Assembly (NCBI RefSeq): GCF_030848945.1
Contig: NZ_JANHAX010000003.1
Location: 310,001 to 374,000 of the forward strand
Reading direction: 5' to 3'
Source: Marimonas arenosa
Lineage (GTDB): Bacteria; Pseudomonadota; Alphaproteobacteria; Rhodobacterales; Rhodobacteraceae
DNA length: 64,000 nt
The notes below the pieces were generated by a model. That model searched no databases and was not told the DNA's origin. It worked only from the letters and a program-made list of their open reading frames with translations. Position numbers and translations under genes: made by a program. Positions 48,514-58,411 of the stretch are shown in pieces (within the stretch, counting starts at the first letter, position 1; each line of letters begins with the position of its first letter).

Positions 48514-49253
48514 GTCTTGGGCTCTTTCAGCTTTCTGTAGTGATACTGTCCCACAAGGGTCATCCCAAGGGAAGCGTAGAGCGCGTTGGCGCCCTGATTG
48601 GCCTGCGTGCAGACGACCGAGAGGGTGTGGGCCCCGTTTTCGCGCGCCCAGAAAGCGGCGCGGCGCATCATCCATTTGCCCAGACCCTGGTTGCGCTGAT
48701 GTGGCAGGATTTCCAGCGCGTGCACCATGGCGATGCTGTCATGGATGGCAACGAAGCCGCAGCCGCCGGGGTGGTCGTTCCAGCGGGCGATGATGGCGGT
48801 CTTGGGTCCCGGGGCGCGCTCCATCACGGCGAGTCGGCCGGGCCCGATACCGCCAGCCGCCCAGATATCGCGCATGATCGCGAGCGGTTCCCAGACTGGG
48901 ATGGCGGTAACCGGCGGGACCGGTTCGGTGGTGAGGGTGTCGACCGGCGTGGCGTAGAGATTGACCGGGTCGACGATGTCATAGCCGCGCGCGTCAAGCC
49001 GGGCGTCGAGATCCGTCTGACCCGCGCGGATCATGAAAAGCGGCGGCTGGTCGCCAGCGTTGAGCCGGCGCATTTCCGTCTCAGCCGCGGTGATCTCTTC
49101 CTCGCCAACCGGCCGGGCCGTCGTCGCGGCGGCGACGCGCTGGCCGCCGCCGCTGCCCTTGCGCAGGGTGAACGGGCCGGACGTGACATAGTCCGCGGCG
49201 GGCCAGGTGCCGTCGATCACGTCGTAAACTGTGTTGATATCGGGCAGGGTCAT
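48510..49253 (-). CDS. GNAT-family N-acetyltransferase
   Basis: The product has 247 residues. The C-terminal half holds the GNAT fold with ALEILPHQRNQGLGKWMMRRAAFWARENGAHTLSVVCTQANQGANALYASLGM, including the pyrophosphate loop and the NxxA/Y helix. The N-terminal half (DVIDGTWPAADYVTSGPFTLRKGSGGGQRVAAAT) is a partner half-GNAT or substrate-recognition region. It overlaps both neighbours by ATGA, tying it to the CinA-like and peroxidase-like genes. Confidence 0.85.
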   Translation of the reverse strand: MTLPDINTVYDVIDGTWPAADYVTSGPFTLRKGSGGGQRVAAATTARPVGEEEITAAETEMRRLNAGDQPPLFMIRAGQTDLDARLDARGYDIVDPVNLYATPVDTLTTEPVPPVTAIPVWEPLAIMRDIWAAGGIGPGRLAVMERAPGPKTAIIARWNDHPGGCGFVAIHDSIAMVHALEILPHQRNQGLGKWMMRRAAFWARENGAHTLSVVCTQANQGANALYASLGMTLVGQYHYRKLKEPKT

Positions 49254-49972
49254 TCGGGGAAGAGCCGACTGAGCTTCTGCATGGCGGCGTCGAGCCGGGC
49301 GCCGTCATGGCCGCGGATCACGATGTGGGCACCGAACGTGCCGGAATGGGAATAGGGGTAGGACCCGATGGTGAGGTCGGGAAATTCTTGTGCCAGTTTG
49401 GCCAGCGGACCGGCAATGTCACCTTCGCCGCGCTCGATGCGCAGGCTTTGCGACAACAGCGGCGCGCCACCGGTGAGAGTAGGCAACACGGAGGCAACCA
49501 TGGCTTGGAAGATCTGCGGTACCCCGGCCATGACATGGACGTTTCCGAGCGTGAAGCCGGGGGCCGCCGAGACCGGGTTGTCGATCAGCGTCGCGCCCTC
49601 GGGGATGCGGGCCATGCGCAACCGGGCCTCGTTCAGCGCGGTACCGGTGCGCTGGTAGTGTTCTTCGAGGATTGCGCGGGCGTCGTCGCGCACGTCGATG
49701 GCGAGGCTGAAGGCGGCGGCGATGCAATCGGCGGTGATGTCGTCATGGGTTGGGCCGATGCCGCCGGAGGTAAAGACGTGGGTGTATGTGTCGGCGAGCG
49801 TTCCGACCGCGTCTGTAATGGCCTCCGCGGTGTCCGAGACAATGCGGACCTCCTTGAGGTCGATGCCGGTCTTGGCCAGTTCGCCCGCGAGGTAGTGCAT
49901 GTTGGCGTCGCGGGTCCGACCGGAGAGAATCTCGTCTCCGATCACTAGCATGGCGGCGGTGGGATTGGGCAT
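49250..49972 (-). CDS. CinA-like molybdopterin-binding-domain protein
   Basis: The 240-residue product begins TAAMLVIGDEILSGRTRDANMHYLAGELAKTGIDLKEVRIVSD and has TSGGIGPTHDDITADCIAAAF, the MoCF-biosynthesis/CinA N-terminal (COG1058) domain. In other bacteria this domain has ADP-ribose pyrophosphatase activity. The C-terminal amidase half of full CinA is absent. It starts an overlapping four-gene operon and is divergent from sfsA, with 46 bases between starts. Confidence 0.9.
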   Translation of the reverse strand: MPNPTAAMLVIGDEILSGRTRDANMHYLAGELAKTGIDLKEVRIVSDTAEAITDAVGTLADTYTHVFTSGGIGPTHDDITADCIAAAFSLAIDVRDDARAILEEHYQRTGTALNEARLRMARIPEGATLIDNPVSAAPGFTLGNVHVMAGVPQIFQAMVASVLPTLTGGAPLLSQSLRIERGEGDIAGPLAKLAQEFPDLTIGSYPYSHSGTFGAHIVIRGHDGARLDAAMQKLSRLFPE

Positions 49973-50018
49973 CGGTCACTCCTTGCAGGGCGCGCGAGGC
50001 CGGTATAGGCCTTGCGCG

Positions 50019-50717
50019 ATGCGCTTTCAAACCCCTCTTGAGCCGGCGCGGCTGATCCGCCGCTACAAACGCTTCCTGGCCGATGTCCGGCTGGAGGACG
50101 GGCGCGAAGTGACGGCGCACTGCGCCAATCCCGGGTCGATGATGGGTCTGGCCGAGCCGGGGACGCGAATCTGGGTCGAGCCCAATGACGATCCGAAGAA
50201 AAAGCTGAAAATCGGCTGGCGACTGGTCGATCACGAGAACGGCCATTTCACCGGCGTCGACACATCGGTGCCAAACCGCGCGCTGAAGGCGGCACTGATG
50301 GCGGGCGCGGTGCCGGGGCTGGAGGCGGAAATGGTGCGGCCGGAGGTGAAGTACGGCCAGAACTCGCGGATCGACTTCCTGCTCTCGGGGGCGGGGCCCG
50401 ACATCTATATCGAGGTGAAATCGGTGACGCTGTGCCGCGAAGCGGGGCTGGCGGAGTTTCCCGATGCCCGCACCGCGCGGGGGTTGAAACATCTGCACGA
50501 GCTGAGCCGGGTGGCACAGGGCGGCGCGCGGGCGGTGATGTTCTATCTGGTGCAGCGCACCGATTGCGACCGGATGGGCATCGCCGGCGATATCGACCCG
50601 GCCTATGCCGAGGGTCTGGCCGCGGCACGCGCCGCCGGGGTCGAGGTGATGGCGTTCGACTGCCGGATTTCCCCGGACGCGATCACGCTGGGACGGGCGC
50701 TGCCCTTCGTGGGATGA
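50019..50717 (+). CDS. sfsA: SfsA family protein (sugar fermentation stimulation)
   Basis: The ATG at 50019 gives 232 residues beginning MRFQTPLEPARLIRRYKRFLADV. Family blocks HCANPGSMMGLAEPG, EVKYGQNSRIDFLL, DIYIEVKSVTL and FPDARTARGLKHLHEL are intact. The fold contains an OB-like domain and a PD-(D/E)XK nuclease-like domain (EVKSVT). Its true function is unsettled; it was named for maltose metabolism effects and may bind or cleave DNA. Confidence 0.93.
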   Translation: MRFQTPLEPARLIRRYKRFLADVRLEDGREVTAHCANPGSMMGLAEPGTRIWVEPNDDPKKKLKIGWRLVDHENGHFTGVDTSVPNRALKAALMAGAVPGLEAEMVRPEVKYGQNSRIDFLLSGAGPDIYIEVKSVTLCREAGLAEFPDARTARGLKHLHELSRVAQGGARAVMFYLVQRTDCDRMGIAGDIDPAYAEGLAAARAAGVEVMAFDCRISPDAITLGRALPFVG

Positions 50718-51038
50718 ATGGCCGCCCTCGGGCGTCGCCCACCCTGGCAGCGCCCCCCCCTGGCCGCAGCGGCGCGCCCGCCCGCCCCGACGCCCTCGGG
50801 TGGCCATGGAGGCGTTCTCCCGACGTTGAGCCAGCGGCGATGCGGGCCTCCGGCGGGAGTATTTTCGGCAAGATGAAGAGCGGACCGGTTTGCCGGTTTC
50901 ACCTGACCTGGAATGTCCCGAGGTTTTGGGGGGCAGTGGTCCCAAAGCCTGCGTCTTCTCGGGATGTTCCGTACCGAAAGGTGCTGCCGGCGGCGGGTCT
51001 GACAGAAATCCGACCCTTGCGTGCAGCACGCCGCCTGC
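50718..51038. other. Intergenic region between sfsA and tdh
   Basis: This 321-base gap lies at the 3' ends of sfsA (plus) and tdh (minus). It holds a very C-rich stretch (50750-50800) and the repeat copy B at 50846-50900. No reading frame with plausible coding character and no T-tailed terminator was seen. Confidence 0.7.
50846..50900 (+). repeat. Roseobacter-type short repeat, copy B, intergenic
   Basis: GCCTCCGGCGGGAGTATTTT, then CGGCAAGATGAAGAGCGG and ACCGGTTTGCCGG, aligns with the copy inside cobN (31526) for about 50 bases. This copy lies in the intergenic space and is probably the more typical location. Confidence 0.8.
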
Positions 51039-52072
51039 TCAGGTCCAGTCGAGCACGACCTTGCCGCTGGTCCCGGACAGCATCGCCTCGAACGCCTGGG
51101 AAAAATCGGCGACGGGGAAACGGTGGGTGATGACGCCGCGCACATCGAGGCCGTTTTCCAGCATGGCAAGCATCTTGTACCAGGTTTCGAAGATTTCGCG
51201 GCCATAGACGCCTTTGATGGTGATGGCCTTGAACACGATCTTGGTCCAGTCGACCTGCGTCGGCCCGGACGGGATGCCGAGCATGGCGATGCGCCCGCCC
51301 ATCACCAGCGTGTCGACCATCTGGTCGAATGCCGCCGGGTTGCCGGACATTTCGAGACCGACATCGAAGCCCTGTTTCATCCGCAGTGCGCCTTCCACCT
51401 CGCGCAGGTCCTGGTGCGCGACATTGACCGGGACCACGTCGGCCACCTGCGTGGCCAGATCGAGCCGGGCCTGGTTGACGTCGGTGATCACCACGTGACG
51501 GGCGCCGACATGCCGAGCGACGGCGGCGGCCATGATACCGATCGGTCCGGCGCCGGTGATCAGTACGTCTTCGCCGATGAGATCGAAGCTGAGCGCGGTG
51601 TGCACGGCATTGCCCAGCGGATCGAGGATGGCGCCGATCTCGTCGTCGACGGTGTCGGGCAGGGGCACGACGTTGAACGCTGGCAGGCGGAGATATTCGG
51701 CAAACGCGCCGGGGACATTGACACCTATGCCGCGGGTTTCGGGATCGAGGTGGAACTTGCCAGCGCGGGCCTGGCGGGAATGGTGGCCGATGATGTGGCC
51801 TTCGCCAGAGCAGCGCTGGCCGATTTCCAGATCTTCGACGTCTTGGCCCAGCGCGACGATCTCGCCGGCGAATTCATGCCCCACCACAAGCGGTGTCGGC
51901 ACCGTCTTGGCCGCCCAGTCGTCCCAGGTCCAGATATGGACGTCGGTGCCGCAGATGCCGGTTTTGCGGATCTTGATCAGCACGTCGTCCGGTCCGATTT
52001 CGGGAACCGGGACGTGGGTGAAGGACAGGCCGGGACCGGGGGACTTTTTGACGAGGGCTTTCATGGTGTTGC

Positions 52073-52076
<4 letters not shown>
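51039..52076 (-). CDS. tdh: L-threonine 3-dehydrogenase
   Basis: The product has 345 residues and is an NAD+-dependent medium-chain dehydrogenase that converts threonine to 2-amino-3-ketobutyrate for Kbl. Catalytic zinc residues are C42 ([10 protein letters not shown]), H67 and E68 (VVGHEFAG). The Rossmann glycine motif is [25 protein letters not shown]. The structural-zinc lobe, normally four cysteines, reads [15 protein letters not shown] here (about 97-111), so that zinc is absent. It is translationally coupled to kbl by ATGA. Confidence 0.93.
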
Positions 52077-53266
<1,190 letters not shown>

Positions 53267-53440
53267 GGCGGGCTTTCATCCGGCTGTGGCGTCAGCTTAG
53301 GGTGCGCGCGGCAGGGCGGAGTGTCAAATTGCGGCAGGAGGTGGGCGGGTGGTGTCGCTTTGCGCGCTTGCCGTGCGAAAGCCCGGCGCCCACCCGCGCG
53401 ACACGGATCATTCCGGGACCGCGAGGCGGATCGTGGGGTA

Positions 53441-54040
53441 TTAGCCGTACAGAGCGACGGTCAGGTCGTTACCAGGCTCAGGCTGGTAAAGAGAGAAGGC
53501 GCCGGTCTGTTCGTCGCGCATCAGGAGGCCGGTTCCAGCGTCGATGAAGACAGTATAGCTGGCGCCGAACTACCTGCCGCCCTGGTCAGGGCTGGGATCG
53601 GTCCGGGAGGTGTAACGATAACCGAGATAGCTCCGACCATCCTGGATGACCATGCCCGGGCAGTTGTCATCGCCGAGATTGGCGGCCAACTGGTCGCGCA
53701 GCAATTTGTGGAAAGCCTCCATATCCGGCGGGTTCCGGTTGGGGGGCTTCGTCCAGGGACCATCCGGGTCCGGCGCGATCCAGGTGTCGGCGCCGATCAT
53801 CAGCGTCACCATCTGGCCCTTGAGCCCCGACATCGCGCGCAGCGGCGTGTCGCAGGTGGTGAGCATCTCGTAGTTCACGGCACCGGCCGCATCCGTTACC
53901 GTCGTTTCGATCCGGTGCGGTGGACGGGTGAACGGATCGAGGGCACCACGGTCGAACAGGGCGGCGATCTCGTCGCGTCAGGTGTCGGCCGAGGCGGGGG
54001 CAGCGGCGCAAAGAATCACGGCAAAAGCGAGACGGTGCAT
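53441..54040 (-). pseudogene. Exported protein gene with two in-frame stop codons
   Basis: A 200-codon frame from ATG 54040 to TAA 53441 is interrupted by TGA at 53978-53980 (codon 21) and TAG at 53570-53572 (codon 157). Both stops follow sense that suggests a former TGG tryptophan (DT-stop-RDEIAALF and GGR-stop-FGASYTVFID). Residues 1-18 are a signal peptide. The rest is well-formed coding sequence (VNYEMLTTCDTPLRAMSG and PGMVIQDGRSYLGYRYTS). I do not recognise the family. The lack of frameshifts suggests very recent decay or base-call errors. Confidence 0.85.
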
Positions 54041-54201
54041 GGGAAAGGTCCTGAAAGGCATTGTAACTCTTACAGCAGGTTAGCGTCGGGTGCCGGAGCC
54101 CGGAAAGGGCACATACTGCCCGGGCTCATGCTCTGGTCCTTGGCGTCGAACTGCCCTAAATAGGGTTCATGATCCTGAATATCGGCAAGAAGGCAAAGCC
54201 A

Positions 54202-55014
54202 GTGAACGAGACGCATCGGGGGCGCATGACGCGCGACGGCATCCGGATTCACGAAAAGGCGGATTTCGCCGGCATGCACAAGGCCGGCGAACTGGCGGCG
54301 CGGATTCTAGACGAGCTTGCCGAGCACGTCTTTCCCGGCCAGACCACCGGCGAGATCGACCGGATGATCGAGGAGAAGGTCGATGCCGCCGGGGCGCTCT
54401 CGGCGACGATCGGCTACAAGGGCTATCAGCATGCCAGTTGCATCAGCGTGAACCACGTTGTCTGCCACGGCATCCCTGGCGACAAGGTGCTGAAGGACGG
54501 CGATATCCTCAATATCGACGTGACCGTGATCGTCGATGGCTGGTATGGCGACACGTCGCGGATGTACGTGGCGGGCAAACTCAGCCGCAAGGCCGAGCGG
54601 TTGATCCAGGTCACGCATGATGCGCTGTTCAAGGGGATCGAGGCGGTGAAGCCTGGCAATACGTTCGGCGATATCGGCCATGCGATCCAGACTTACGTGG
54701 AAAGCCACCGGATGAGCGTGGTGCGCGATTTCTGCGGCCACGGGCTGGGCCGGGTGTTTCACGCACCGCCCAACGTGCTGCATTACGGCCGTACGGGCAC
54801 CGGGCCTGTGCTTGAGGAAGGCATGTTCTTCACCATCGAGCCGATGGTCAATCTCGGGCGACCCGAGACAAAGGTTCTGGCCGATGACTGGACGGCGGTG
54901 ACGCGAGACAAATCGCTTTCGGCGCAGTTCGAGCATTCGGTCGGGGTGACGGCGGACGGGGTCGAGATCTTCACGCTGTCACCCGCCGGCAAGTTCCACC
55001 CGACCTGGGGCTAG
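54202..55014 (+). CDS. map: Methionine aminopeptidase, type I
   Basis: The GTG at 54202 has AGAAGG 8-9 bases upstream and gives 270 residues; ATG 54169 would add 11. It removes initiator methionine from nascent proteins. The dimetal ligands are visible in LNIDVTVIVDGWYGDTSRM (two Asp), FCGHGLGRVFHAPP (His), FFTIEPMV (Glu) and SAQFEHSVGVT (Glu). Length and motif order fit the type I class. Confidence 0.95.
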   Translation: MNETHRGRMTRDGIRIHEKADFAGMHKAGELAARILDELAEHVFPGQTTGEIDRMIEEKVDAAGALSATIGYKGYQHASCISVNHVVCHGIPGDKVLKDGDILNIDVTVIVDGWYGDTSRMYVAGKLSRKAERLIQVTHDALFKGIEAVKPGNTFGDIGHAIQTYVESHRMSVVRDFCGHGLGRVFHAPPNVLHYGRTGTGPVLEEGMFFTIEPMVNLGRPETKVLADDWTAVTRDKSLSAQFEHSVGVTADGVEIFTLSPAGKFHPTWG

Positions 55015-55039
55015 GGTCGCGGGTTCGGGATTCCGGCGT

Positions 55040-55657
55040 TTAAGTGTCGTGACGCACGCGGATGTCGCGCAAAACAAGACCGACCATGCGACGGCCTTCC
55101 AGAAAACCTTCCAGAAAATCCAGGGTCAGCCCGCGGGGATCGACCTGGTCGCGGATTTCGAACCGCGAAGCGATGGCAGCCCCTTTGACCCCCGGGGCAA
55201 GCTTAATTGCCAGGGGCGCGGGATCGGCAAGCACGGTTTGCGCGCGGTTGTCACCAATGGATCGGATGATATGCAGGCCTTCGGTCAGGGCTGACAGCAC
55301 TGGAAGGTCGGCAAACCCAAAGAAGGCCCGGGGACCAAGCCCGTCATCCCGCCGAGGGTTCTCCCGGTTCTGCGTTAGTGCCGCGCAACGTTGGGCGATA
55401 TCCGGCGCTTCGTCTGGGTGATGGTCGATCACGGTGGTGACGGTACGTCCATCCAGCGACACGTCCAGAAAGGCGTGGTGACTGTACCATGGGCCATTGT
55501 CGCGCCTTGCATGGGTGAGCATGGCCAGAATGTAGACCGCCGACCCGATCAGGCGTGCGGTTCCCACCCGGCCGGTATCGCCCAGATACATCCCCGGCCG
55601 TTTGCGCACGGCGTCATCGAATTCCATCGCCGGAATACCGTCGGGATCCTTCTCCAT
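55040..55657 (-). CDS. Orphan protein resembling the GyrB/ParE N-terminus
   Basis: The product has 205 residues. EFDDAVRKRPGMYLGDTG (about 12-29) is nearly identical to the conserved GyrB/ParE segment that precedes the GHKL ATPase. After this, the GHKL N-box (normally EVVDNAIDE) is replaced by GSAVYILAMLTHARRDN, and no clear DxGxG box follows (VIDHHPDEAP instead). It therefore lacks an obvious ATP site and every topoisomerase domain. The gene is convergent with map (25 bases apart). It could be a gyrase-related regulator, a decoy subunit or a degenerate ATPase. Confidence 0.65.
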   Translation of the reverse strand: MEKDPDGIPAMEFDDAVRKRPGMYLGDTGRVGTARLIGSAVYILAMLTHARRDNGPWYSHHAFLDVSLDGRTVTTVIDHHPDEAPDIAQRCAALTQNRENPRRDDGLGPRAFFGFADLPVLSALTEGLHIIRSIGDNRAQTVLADPAPLAIKLAPGVKGAAIASRFEIRDQVDPRGLTLDFLEGFLEGRRMVGLVLRDIRVRHDT

Positions 55658-55794
55658 ATAGGCAAGATCGCATGACTGGCGCGCCGCGAAAAGCTTGAAA
55701 ACGTCCCGTCACCATGGCGCAAACGCGCTTGGCCCGGCGCGCGATCCAGCGCAACAATGCCTCAACGGGCTTCCTTGCCCGCAGGAGAGGCGCC

Positions 55795-56970
55795 GTGCCA
55801 AGCACCCAACCCAGCACAGTCGCCGCTACCCGCCTGATCATCCCGGTCCTGGCGGCGGCCAATTTCATTATCGGCATCGGCGCCTTCCTGGTGATCGGGG
55901 CGATGGTGCCGATTATCGAGGACCTGGGCGTGAGCGCGGCGCGCGGCGGCTGGATCATGACCTCCTATGCCGTGAGTTATGCGGTGCTGTCGCCGGTGAT
56001 CGTATCGCTCACCGGCGAGGCCGGGCGGCGCAAGGTGCTGGCTGCGGGACTTGGCCTCTTTGCTGTCTCCTGCGTGGTGGCAGCGACGGCGCCCAGCGAT
56101 ATCGTGCTGAACGCGGCGCGGGTGATCGCGGCGGCGGGCGCCGGGATCGTCACGCCTGTGGCGGCGGCGGTGGCTGCCGGAATCAGCCGGCCTGAGGCGC
56201 AGGGCAGGGCGCTCTCAGCAGTGTTCCTGGGGTTCACGCTGGCCCAGGTGGTTGGCGTACCGGCGGGCAGTTTCCTGGCCTATTCCATCGGGTGGCGGGC
56301 CGCGTTCTGGATCGTTGGCGGCATGGCCCTGCCGGTGCTGGTTGGTGTGTGGCTCCTGATTCCGGCCGGGTTGACGTTTCGGGCGGTCAGGCTGTCGGAT
56401 CTGGGTCTGGTCCTGTCGAACTGGCGGCACATGGTCGCGGTGCTGTTCACCTTCAGCTTCGTGGGTGCGACTTACGTGGTTTTCACCTTCCTCACGCCGC
56501 TCTTGACCGAGACCATGGGGTTCGGCCGCGACCAGATGGCGGTGGTGCTGTTGCTCTATGGGTCCGGCGCGGTGGCAGGCAACCTGATGGGAGGCTGGCT
56601 CACCGACCGGATCGGGCCGTTCCGGACCCTGTTGATCCTGTCGTTGTCTCAGGTTGCGTTCAACGCCAGCTTCGCTGCGCTGCCGGTGCCGCATTTTCTG
56701 CTGCTGTTGCTGGTGTTCGGCTGGTCCACCTTCGGCTGGTCGTTCTTCGTGGCGCAGCAAACCCGGCTCTTGCGACTGGCTCCGGAGCGGGCGCCGGTGA
56801 TGATGGCGCTCAATGCCGCGGCGCTCTATGCCGGGGTTGCGGCCGGGTCGGCCTTTGGCGGCGCAGTGCTGATTCATTGGGGGCTGGGTATGCTGGGGAT
56901 CGGCGGTGCGCTGGTCGCCGGGTGGGCGGTGCTGCATCTTCTGTGGTCCGAGCGGATCGCAGTGCGATAG
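55795..56970 (+). CDS. MFS transporter
   Basis: The GTG at 55795 follows AGGAGAGG and gives 391 residues; the ATG at 55714 would prepend a basic stretch. About 12 membrane helices are visible, with MTSYAVSYAVLSPVIVSLTGEAGRRKVLAAG between helices 2 and 3 (motif A-like, GEAGRRK) and VFLGFTLAQVVGVPAGSFLAYSIGWRAAFWI (motif C-like of drug:H+ antiporters). It is probably an arabinose-type (AraJ-like) or drug exporter; the substrate is unknown. Confidence 0.88.
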   Translation: MPSTQPSTVAATRLIIPVLAAANFIIGIGAFLVIGAMVPIIEDLGVSAARGGWIMTSYAVSYAVLSPVIVSLTGEAGRRKVLAAGLGLFAVSCVVAATAPSDIVLNAARVIAAAGAGIVTPVAAAVAAGISRPEAQGRALSAVFLGFTLAQVVGVPAGSFLAYSIGWRAAFWIVGGMALPVLVGVWLLIPAGLTFRAVRLSDLGLVLSNWRHMVAVLFTFSFVGATYVVFTFLTPLLTETMGFGRDQMAVVLLLYGSGAVAGNLMGGWLTDRIGPFRTLLILSLSQVAFNASFAALPVPHFLLLLLVFGWSTFGWSFFVAQQTRLLRLAPERAPVMMALNAAALYAGVAAGSAFGGAVLIHWGLGMLGIGGALVAGWAVLHLLWSERIAVR

Positions 56971-57011
56971 CGCCGCTGTTGCGTGGCACAGGTGATGGCG
57001 TACCAGGTTTG

Positions 57012-57033
57012 GTCAGGCCGGTGGTGGCCTGAC
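57012..57033. terminator. Hairpin between convergent genes
   Basis: GTCAGGCC-GGTGGT-GGCCTGAC has 8-base arms and a 6-base loop, in the 84 bases between the MFS gene and its convergent neighbour. A bidirectional transcription end is likely, although no T-run follows. Confidence 0.5.
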
Positions 57034-57054
57034 CCGCTGATGAAACCGGGCGCT

Positions 57055-57768
57055 TCAGCCGAACTTCACGAACAGCCTGGCATAAGGCTTCTTGAGTCCC
57101 GCCGCTGCCTTGCGGATGGCTTCGGCGTCTCCTGCGCGCGCCGCGGCGAGGAACGCTGCGACCGAGGCCTCGAAGGTTTTGGCCAGCGCATCGAAGTCCG
57201 GGTTATCGCGGCCTTCGGGTGGTGGTGCGGCCAGAAGGTCGCGGGCGAGGTAATGGAGCAGTGCGGCGCGTTCCTGCAGCGCGTCGATCGCGGCGGCGTC
57301 GAGTGTCGAGAGATCAGTCATCAGCACGTGTTCCATCTCGGCGTGATAGGCGTTCATCCGGTCGGAGAAGGATTCGATCCCATTGCGGTCGTGCAGGGCT
57401 GCGAGCTCTTCGCGGACGCCTTCGAGCGTTTCGTGCGCACCGTTTAGGTCGCCTTCGACGATCTGGCCGGAACTCCGGTTGATCAGCCAGGCCACCTGCA
57501 CCAGCGTATCGCGCCAGCCGGGGTCATCTTCATAATGCGGCGGCGGGGCGGCCTCCCAGCTGTCGCGCAACGCGGTCCATTTGTCCGAGAGCGCGTGCGC
57601 GGCCTCGGCCGAGCCGGCGGTGTCGCCGGAATTGGTCAGGAACAGTGCTTTTCGGTAGGTGGCATAGGCGTCGCGATAGGCCGTTTCGAAATCGGCCACC
57701 GGGCCGGCGGTGGCGGCGAGCGGGGCAAAGAGTAGGGCCAGGGCGAGCGAGACGGGGCGCAGGGTCAT
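57055..57768 (-). CDS. Exported helical protein of unknown function
   Basis: The product has 237 residues. A signal peptide (1-21, ending ATAG) precedes an almost fully helical mature protein with VADFETAYRDAYATYRKALFLTNSGDTAGSAEAAHALSDKWTALRDSW and DAAAIDALQERAALLHYLARDLL. No CxxCH haem site is present. The four-helix look recalls cytochrome c556/DUF-type periplasmic proteins without haem. I do not recognise the family. Confidence 0.75.
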   Translation of the reverse strand: MTLRPVSLALALLFAPLAATAGPVADFETAYRDAYATYRKALFLTNSGDTAGSAEAAHALSDKWTALRDSWEAAPPPHYEDDPGWRDTLVQVAWLINRSSGQIVEGDLNGAHETLEGVREELAALHDRNGIESFSDRMNAYHAEMEHVLMTDLSTLDAAAIDALQERAALLHYLARDLLAAPPPEGRDNPDFDALAKTFEASVAAFLAAARAGDAEAIRKAAAGLKKPYARLFVKFG

Positions 57769-57898
57769 CGGTAATTCCTCGATCAGCGGGCAGGATGGCG
57801 CAGCAGTGCCGGATTTTTTCAGCCTTGCAATTGAGCCATGTCAAACCCTTGGAGCGGAACACGCGATCGTGAGCCTTGGCCGGGGTGATGTTCGGATG

Positions 57899-58411
57899 TC
57901 AGAGCCCGCTATCCGGGCCGGCTCGGGCATTTTCCAGCAGATCTTCGACGAATAGCGCGACGAACTGCGCCCGGCTACCTGCGCCGGACTTGGCGAAGAC
58001 ACGGGTCAGCTGGGCGCGGACGGTGCTTTCGGCGGCACTGCGGAGCGCGGCGATTTCGCTGGTTTCGAGCCCCTTCAGCGTGAACAGCGCCACATCGGCT
58101 TCGGCCGGGGTGAGCCCCCAGCCGGCAAAACGCGCTTCGATCACCTCGGCGAAAGCACCGGAGGCGAGTGACAGCGCCTCTTCGGCGCGGCGGATTCGCA
58201 GCAATGTGCGGCGCATCTCGAGTGCGCTGATGCCGATGCCGATGATTAGCGCCAGAGCCACCATGGCCTCGAAGGTGGTATGCGGGTCGAAGCCGATCCA
58301 GCGGTAGTCGCTGGCCACGTCGCCGATGAAGAACACCGCCGCCAGCGTCTGCAGCGCCAGCGCAGCTGCCAGAAGCGAGGCGCGGCGCAGATCCCCGGGC
58401 GGGTGGCTCAT
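57899..58411 (-). CDS. Membrane-anchored LuxR-type regulator
   Basis: The product has 170 residues. Two membrane helices (about 11-32 and 46-66) are followed by a helical linker and a C-terminal LuxR/GerE HTH (about 98-160, GLTPAEADVALFTLKGLETSEIAALRSAAESTVRAQLTRVFAKSGAGSRAQFVALF). It has no receiver or ligand domain, so the membrane part or a partner must provide the signal. The start overlaps the cytochrome b gene by ATGA, so it is co-translated with the PepSY/cytochrome b pair. Confidence 0.85.
   Translation of the reverse strand: MSHPPGDLRRASLLAAALALQTLAAVFFIGDVASDYRWIGFDPHTTFEAMVALALIIGIGISALEMRRTLLRIRRAEEALSLASGAFAEVIEARFAGWGLTPAEADVALFTLKGLETSEIAALRSAAESTVRAQLTRVFAKSGAGSRAQFVALFVEDLLENARAGPDSGL

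Noticed and set aside
53441-54040. Recoding of TGA/TAG as amino acids in the exported gene
   Set aside because: Two different stop codons are involved, no SECIS- or PYLIS-like structure was seen, and a G-to-A mutation of TGG explains both.
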